Below are positions 5,527-11,065 of a stretch of DNA of 11,065 nt, in pieces. Each line of letters opens with the position of its first letter. The first letter of the stretch is position 1. The stretch comes from Anaerolineales bacterium (lineage in GTDB: Bacteria; Chloroflexota; Anaerolineae; Anaerolineales; DRMV01), in the NCBI GenBank assembly GCA_027044735.1, contig JALUBW010000155.1:1-11065 (forward strand). The letters run 5' to 3'. The notes under the pieces are model-generated. The model ran no database searches. It saw only the letters and a list, made by a program, of their open reading frames with translations, and was not told the DNA's origin. The translations under genes were made by a program, and so were the position numbers.

Positions 5527-7197
5527 ATGGCAGAAGAACCCATCAAGCAAATTGTAGAAGAACTGAAACAGCAGATTGAGGAATTTGAGCCTCATCTGGA
5601 AATGCGCGACATGGGCATCGTGCTGGAGGCAGGCGACGGCATCGCCCGCGCCAGCGGCTTGTCCGACGTCCGTTCCCAAGAACTGGTGCGCTTTGAAAAC
5701 GGGGTAATGGGCATTGCCTTCAACCTTGAACAGGACAATGTCGGCATCATCATCATGGGCGACTACACCGACATTGAAGAAGGCACCAAGGTTTACACCA
5801 CCGGGCGCATTGCATCGGTTCCAGTTGGGGATGGGCTGATCGGACGCGTGGTCAACGCTTTGGGCGAGCCGGTGGACGGCAAAGGTCCCATCAAGTTTGA
5901 CCGCTACCGCCCGGTTGAGCGCATTGCTCCCGGCGTGATTGAGCGCAAAGACGTGGACACCCCGCTCCTCACCGGCATCAAAGCCATTGACGCCATGATT
6001 CCCATCGGGCGGGGACAGCGCGAACTTATCATCGGCGACCGCCAAACAGGCAAAACAGCCATTGCCATTGACACCATCCTGAACCAGAAGGGCAAGGATG
6101 TGCTCTGCATTTATGTGGCAATCGGCCAAAAGAAAGCGCAGGTAGCCCGCACCGTCGCCACGCTTGAAAAGTACGGGGCAATGGATTACACCGTGGTGGT
6201 CATAGCCTCGGCTGATGAGCCTGCGGCGCTGCAATACCTCGCCCCCTACGCCGGCTGCGCCATTGGCGAGGAATTCATGGAAAACGGTCGCGACGCCCTC
6301 ATCGTGTATGACGACCTTTCCAAGCACGCGTGGGCGTACCGCGAAGTTTCCTTGCTCATGCGCCGCCCGCCCGGCCGTGAGGCTTACCCGGGCGATGTGT
6401 TCTACCTGCACTCCCGCCTGCTGGAGCGCGCCGCCCGCCTTGCCGATAAGTACGTCATCGTGCCAGCCGACTACACCAGCGAAGATGGCATGGCCTCCCC
6501 CGAAGACGGCGTGGACGGCAAGGTTTACGACGGCCCAATCGCTCACCACGAAGCCGAAAATGCCCGCAAGGCAATGGAAAACGCCGATTCTTACAAGGTG
6601 GTGAAAGTCCGCGGCACTGGCGGTTCGCTGACCGCTTTGCCCATCATTGAAACTCTTTTGGGCGATGTGTCGGCTTACATCCCGACCAACGTGATTTCCA
6701 TTACCGACGGGCAGATTTACTTGGAAAGCAACCTGTTCTACGCGGGCATCCGTCCGGCGATCAACGCGGGCATTTCGGTCTCCCGCGTGGGCGGCGACGC
6801 ACAAACCAAAGCCATGAAGCAGGTGGCAGGCCGCTTGCGCTTGGATATGGCGGCGTTCCGCGAACTCGCCGCGTTTGCCCAATTTGGCTCCGACCTTGAC
6901 AAAGCCACCCAAGCGCAGTTGAACCGCGGTTTGCACATCCAAGAAGTGCTCAAACAGCCGCAGTATTCACCCGTGCCGCTGGAGCACCAAATCATCGTTA
7001 TTTACGCCGTAACCCACGGCTACGCCGATGATGTGCCGTTAGACCAAATGCGCCGCTGGGAAGAGGAACTCATCCGCTTCTTTGACACTGCTCACCCCGA
7101 AATCGGGCGCACCATCATCTCCGAAGGCAAAATCACGCCCGAAACCGAAGAGGAGATGAAGGCGGCGCTGGAAACCTTCATGGAAAGTTGGACCTAA
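5527..7197 (+). CDS. atpA: ATP synthase F1 alpha subunit
   Basis: Alpha forms the F1 hexamer with beta and carries non-catalytic nucleotide sites. Walker A GDRQTGKT is at residues 170-177 and Walker B ALIVYDD at 257-263. The arginine finger is R420 in [10 protein letters not shown], and the signature [12 protein letters not shown] is intact. The product has 556 residues, against roughly 500-515 usual. The excess lies between ERAARLAD (300-307) and [12 protein letters not shown] (365-376). In compact alphas only about five residues join these blocks and E. coli has a modest insert; here residues 308-364 form an acidic, loop-and-helix-like segment. The reading frame is continuous and flanking blocks are perfect, so an assembly error is unlikely. 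GGAGG at 5518-5522 supports the ATG. It is the first gene of atpAGDC; no delta gene precedes it. Confidence 0.97.
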   Translation: MAEEPIKQIVEELKQQIEEFEPHLEMRDMGIVLEAGDGIARASGLSDVRSQELVRFENGVMGIAFNLEQDNVGIIIMGDYTDIEEGTKVYTTGRIASVPVGDGLIGRVVNALGEPVDGKGPIKFDRYRPVERIAPGVIERKDVDTPLLTGIKAIDAMIPIGRGQRELIIGDRQTGKTAIAIDTILNQKGKDVLCIYVAIGQKKAQVARTVATLEKYGAMDYTVVVIASADEPAALQYLAPYAGCAIGEEFMENGRDALIVYDDLSKHAWAYREVSLLMRRPPGREAYPGDVFYLHSRLLERAARLADKYVIVPADYTSEDGMASPEDGVDGKVYDGPIAHHEAENARKAMENADSYKVVKVRGTGGSLTALPIIETLLGDVSAYIPTNVISITDGQIYLESNLFYAGIRPAINAGISVSRVGGDAQTKAMKQVAGRLRLDMAAFRELAAFAQFGSDLDKATQAQLNRGLHIQEVLKQPQYSPVPLEHQIIVIYAVTHGYADDVPLDQMRRWEEELIRFFDTAHPEIGRTIISEGKITPETEEEMKAALETFMESWT

Positions 7198-7214
7198 ACT
7201 AAGGGAATGTGCCC

Positions 7215-8150
7215 ATGGCAACTGCGCGAGAAGTAAAACTTCGCATCCGTAGCGTCAAAAACATTGCCCAAATCACCCGCGCGCTACAGGCTGTTAGCGC
7301 CAGCAAGGTGCAAAGGGCAATCGCTCAGGTGGAAGCAACGCGCCCCTACGCCACCAAAGCGTGGGAAGTGCTGACTCACCTTGCCACCCAGCCCGGCCGC
7401 GAGCACATGCACCCGCTGATGACCCGCCGCGCCGAGGTCAAAAATATCCTTGTGGCGCTTATCACCAGCGACCGCGGCTTAGCCGGCCCCTACAACACCA
7501 ACGTCCTGCGCTTCACCCTAAAGCGCTTCGCCGATTCGCCGGTGCCCGTTCACTATGTGACCATCGGCAAGAAGGGGCGCGAAGTGCTCCACCGCCGCGG
7601 CAAGCACATCATCGCCGATTTCAGCGGCATCCCCGACCGCCCCAAATTCGGCGATGTTTCGCACATTGGGCGCTTGCTGGTGGAAGAGTTTTTGGAAGGG
7701 CGCGCCGACGAAATTTACCTGATTTACACCGATTTTATCAACATGCTCCGCCAGAACCCCACTGCCAAGAAACTTTTGCCGTTGGAGGTGGATTCGGGCG
7801 AGCAGAGGGTGCAACAGTTTGCGACCAGCAAGCGCGTAATCCCCGCTTACATTTACGAGCCGAGCGACCAAGAGATTTTGGATGTGATTGTGCCGCGCTT
7901 TACGGAATTGCAGGTTTACCATGCGGTGCTGGAATCGCAGGCGAGCGAGCACGCGGCGCGCATGGTGGCGATGAAAAACGCGACCGACAACGCCACCGAA
8001 CTTGCCGACGCATTGCAGTTGGAATACAACAAAGCGCGGCAGGCGAGCATCACCCGCGAAATGCTGGATATTGCCGGCGGCGCGGAGGCGATGGCGCAAG
8101 CAATGGCAGAAAAAGCCCGCAAAGCCGCCGCCAAAGCCGCTGAGGGATAA
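7215..8150 (+). CDS. atpG: ATP synthase F1 gamma subunit
   Basis: Gamma is the coiled-coil rotor shaft linking the F1 hexamer to the Fo ring. The N-terminal helix REVKLRIRSVKNIAQITRAL and the C-terminal signature SQASEHAARMVAMKNATDNA (241-260), continuing to QASITREMLDIAGGAEA (276-292), are canonical. ITSDRGLAGPYN (83-94) is the conserved central loop, where SDRGLCG is more common. The length is 311 residues against about 285-295 usual, mainly from an Ala/Lys-rich C-terminal tail (about 293-311). I prefer the ATG at 7215 over the in-frame GTG at 7209 because AAGGG (7201-7205) is nine bases before the ATG but only three before the GTG. It lies 17 bases after atpA; 161 bases separate it from atpD. 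Confidence 0.96.
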   Translation: MATAREVKLRIRSVKNIAQITRALQAVSASKVQRAIAQVEATRPYATKAWEVLTHLATQPGREHMHPLMTRRAEVKNILVALITSDRGLAGPYNTNVLRFTLKRFADSPVPVHYVTIGKKGREVLHRRGKHIIADFSGIPDRPKFGDVSHIGRLLVEEFLEGRADEIYLIYTDFINMLRQNPTAKKLLPLEVDSGEQRVQQFATSKRVIPAYIYEPSDQEILDVIVPRFTELQVYHAVLESQASEHAARMVAMKNATDNATELADALQLEYNKARQASITREMLDIAGGAEAMAQAMAEKARKAAAKAAEG

Positions 8151-8153
8151 AAG

Positions 8154-8180
8154 ACCACAGATTACACAGATTGCACAGAG
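8154..8180. repeat. Dispersed repeat copy within the atp operon
   Basis: ACCACAGATTACACAGATT (8154-8172) is identical over 19 bases to the reverse complement of 2200-2218 upstream of ruvC, and GCACAGA follows in both with one base of difference. It starts four bases after the atpG stop. Here only one arm is present, so the hairpin seen at 2168-2220 does not form. The motif itself is a near-tandem of ACAGATT/ACACAGATT. Confidence 0.65.
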
Positions 8181-8273
8181 AAAAGGTCAACTCGGCGACT
8201 TACCCGACGCAACGAGTTACGACACAACGACGCACGACTTCTATGTCTTCTGCGTCTTCCCGACAAAACCCTC

Positions 8274-8289
8274 ATTACCTAATTACCTA
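8274..8289. repeat. Short tandem repeat before atpD
   Basis: ATTACCTA is present twice in tandem (8274-8281, 8282-8289), followed by the related ATCACGAA. This low-complexity stretch, with the ACGCAAC/ACGAGTTACGAC/ACGACGCACGAC wording before it (8206-8238), fills the rest of the atpG-atpD gap. AACTCG (8189-8194) and CGAGTT (8213-8218) could pair. No open frame is credible. Confidence 0.4.
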
Positions 8290-8290
8290 A

Positions 8291-9718
<1,428 letters not shown>

Positions 9719-9731
9719 CGCAGGAGGCGCC

Positions 9732-10190
9732 ATGTCTATCAAATGCGAAATCGTCTCCCAAGACCGTAAGGTTTGGGAAGGTGAAGCCGATATGGTGGTG
9801 GTGCCCGGCAAAAGCGGCGAAATGGGCATCTTGGAAAACCACGCGCCGTTGCTTTCCACCTTGCGCCCGGGCTACATCAAAGTTGTCCATGGCAAAGATG
9901 AGGAAATTTTCACCGTAACTGGCGGCGTGGTTGAAGTGCTCCCCGACAAGGTGACCATCCTTGCCGATGCCTCGGAGCGCGTTGACGAGATTGACATCAA
10001 GCGCGCCGAAGAAGCCCGCAAGCGAGCAGAGGAACTGCTGAAGCAGACGCCGCCGAGCACGGCAGAGCACCTTGCCGCACAAGCGGCGCTGATGCGCGCC
10101 AAACTGCGCTTAGAAGCCGTCCAGCGCTTCCGCCGCGGCAAGCGGCACCCGCAGGTACAAAGCGGCACTTCCGAAGAAAGCGGCGAATAG
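9732..10190 (+). CDS. atpC: ATP synthase F1 epsilon subunit
   Basis: Epsilon connects gamma to the c-ring and can inhibit ATP hydrolysis. The N-terminal beta-sandwich (about 1-82) carries GEMGILENHAPLL (29-41) and TVTGGVVEV (61-69). Residues 85-136 form the two C-terminal helices. IDIKRA (87-92) fits the I/L-D-x-x-R-A ATP-binding motif described in Bacillus epsilon, with arginines at 98, 122 and 126 comparable to the further ATP contacts there, so this subunit may sense ATP. At 152 residues it is slightly long because of a polar tail (137-152). AGGAGG at 9722-9727 is four bases before the ATG. It lies 13 bases after atpD and 11 bases before the MreB-like gene. Confidence 0.95.
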   Translation: MSIKCEIVSQDRKVWEGEADMVVVPGKSGEMGILENHAPLLSTLRPGYIKVVHGKDEEIFTVTGGVVEVLPDKVTILADASERVDEIDIKRAEEARKRAEELLKQTPPSTAEHLAAQAALMRAKLRLEAVQRFRRGKRHPQVQSGTSEESGE

Positions 10191-10201
10191 GGCTCTGACC
10201 T

Positions 10202-11065
10202 ATGGCGTTGTTTTCCCGCAACCTGGGCATAGACCTGGGCACCGACCGCGTTCGCATCGCCGAGGGCGACCAAGTTTTGCTGGACGAGCCATCGTTGGTT
10301 GCCGTCGCGGTTGCCGAGCGGCGCATTGTGGAGGTTGGGCAGGCGGCAGGTGAAATGGAAGGCCGCACGCCGGAGGCGTATGAGGTCATCCGCCCGCTTC
10401 AGCACGGCGTTGTAGCCTACTACGAACTCACCGAAAAACTGCTCCATATCCTGATGCGCAAAGCCGGTGTCTCTTCGTGGCTGTTCCGCCCGAAGGTGAT
10501 GATAACCGTGCCCTACGGCGTTACCAGCGTTGAAAGGCGCGCGGTGCACGAAGCGGCGCTTCAGGCGGGAAGCAGCGAAGTGTATCTGATACCCGCGCCG
10601 CTGGCGGCGGCATTGGGCGCAGGCTTGCCCATTGGCACTCCGGCGGGCAACATGGTGGTCAGCCTCGGCGCGGGCACAACCCAGTCGGCGGTTGTGGCTA
10701 TGTACGGCATTGTTTCCGCCGAAACTTTGCGCCAAGGCGGGCATGACTTGGACGAAGCCATCATTACCTACGTTCGCCGCAAGTATGGCTTGGTGCTGGG
10801 GCGCGCCACCGCTGAGAAGGTGAAGATTGATGTTGGCGCGGCTGTGCCGTTGGATGAGGAACTCAGCACTGAAGTGCAGGGGCAAGACCAAGTGACGGGG
10901 TTGCCGCGCGAAATCGTCCTCACCACCAGCGAAATTGTGGAAGCCCTGCAAGAGCCGCTGCGCGCAATGGCGGAAAGCATCCGGCTGGCAATGGAAAAAG
11001 CGCCGCCCGAACTGGTGGCGGATGTGATTGACCGCGGCATCGCGTTGGTTGGGAATGGGGCTCGC
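10202..11065 (+). CDS. MreB/Mbl-family actin homologue with degenerate ATPase motifs (3' end outside window)
   Basis: The frame is open for 288 codons to the window edge. Family features are clear: GIDLGT (9-14), VERRAVHEAA (110-119), LAAALGAGLP (134-143), DEAIITYVRRKYGL (184-197), ATAEKVK (202-208) and EALQEPL (247-253) align with MreB. The nucleotide site is altered at every motif. Phosphate-1 has DRV after DLGT where MreB has ANT or similar. The usual EEP carrying the catalytic Glu is P131-A132-P133. Phosphate-2 DIGGGTTE is SLGAGTTQ (154-161). Adenosine-site TGGGA is VGNGA (283-287). MreB scaffolds elongasome wall synthesis at the membrane; this protein probably cannot hydrolyse ATP normally and may be a structural partner. 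AGGG (10189-10192) is a weak ribosome site; linkage to atpC suggests co-transcription. Confidence 0.85.
   Translation, partial: MALFSRNLGIDLGTDRVRIAEGDQVLLDEPSLVAVAVAERRIVEVGQAAGEMEGRTPEAYEVIRPLQHGVVAYYELTEKLLHILMRKAGVSSWLFRPKVMITVPYGVTSVERRAVHEAALQAGSSEVYLIPAPLAAALGAGLPIGTPAGNMVVSLGAGTTQSAVVAMYGIVSAETLRQGGHDLDEAIITYVRRKYGLVLGRATAEKVKIDVGAAVPLDEELSTEVQGQDQVTGLPREIVLTTSEIVEALQEPLRAMAESIRLAMEKAPPELVADVIDRGIALVGNGAR

Noticed and set aside
5470..6942. 490-codon open frame on the minus strand opposite atpA
   Set aside because: It is antisense to a perfect atpA. The translation is Val/His/Gly-rich, typical of the mirror frame of GC-rich genes, with no domain I recognise and no ribosome site.
7209..7211. 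GTG as the start of atpG
   Set aside because: Spacing to AAGGG is only three bases. The ATG two codons later has better spacing and gives the expected MATAREVKLRI start.
7361..8143. 260-codon + strand frame overlapping atpG in another phase
   Set aside because: It is rich in Arg, His, Pro and Ala, as expected from a shifted reading of GC-rich coding sequence. atpG is unmistakable in its own frame.
9872..10951. 359-codon minus-strand frame opposite atpC and the MreB-like gene
   Set aside because: It covers two genes with clear family homology on the + strand; a shadow frame without recognisable motifs.
10202..11065. Sequencing errors as the cause of the altered MreB motifs
   Set aside because: The changes are multiple separate codon substitutions in a continuous frame, with normal codon use and conserved surroundings. 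Random errors would more often give frameshifts or scattered changes.

Overview
The window is a GC-rich (by eye just under 60 %) bacterial chromosomal segment. It carries ten complete protein genes and one truncated by the window edge, all on the + strand. Protein flavour (YebC, M42 peptidase, F1 subunits with an extended alpha, an MreB-like protein after atpC) and the style of the intergenic repeats suggest Chloroflexota, probably an Anaerolineae-like lineage. This is inferred from family memory, with no search run.

Layout. Positions 1-34 are the end of a palindromic dispersed repeat, followed by an extended -10 promoter (100-108) and a sugar-nucleotide epimerase/dehydratase (170-1126). yebC (1201-1956) follows, with its own likely promoter overlapping the epimerase stop codon and a hairpin terminator overlapping its own stop. 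A 285-base repeat-rich gap leads to ruvC (2242-2739) and ruvA (2773-3351), two parts of the Holliday-junction resolution machinery; ruvB is not in the window. A MITE-like element (3352-3493) abuts the ruvA stop codon. Then come a small two-helix membrane protein of unknown function (3519-3860) and an M42 metallo-aminopeptidase (4002-5072).

A 454-base gap packed with nested palindromes (5073-5526) precedes the F1 part of the ATP synthase: atpA, atpG, atpD, atpC (5527-10190). The Fo genes (atpB, atpE, atpF) and atpH are not upstream, so the operon is split. atpA carries an extra segment of about 50 residues beside the nucleotide-binding domain. epsilon retains the ATP-binding motif known from Bacillus. 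The atpG-atpD junction is widened to 161 bases by a dispersed repeat also present upstream of ruvC. Eleven bases after atpC begins an MreB-family gene that runs off the window. It keeps the MreB fold signatures, but its ATPase residues are replaced at four sites, making it a candidate pseudo-ATPase actin; this is the most interesting item.

How the genes work together: atpAGDC encode alpha, gamma, beta and epsilon of F1, which must assemble with delta and Fo encoded elsewhere. yebC-ruvC-ruvA is a commonly seen bacterial neighbourhood linking a translation/regulatory factor with recombination repair. The MreB-like gene is probably co-transcribed with F1.
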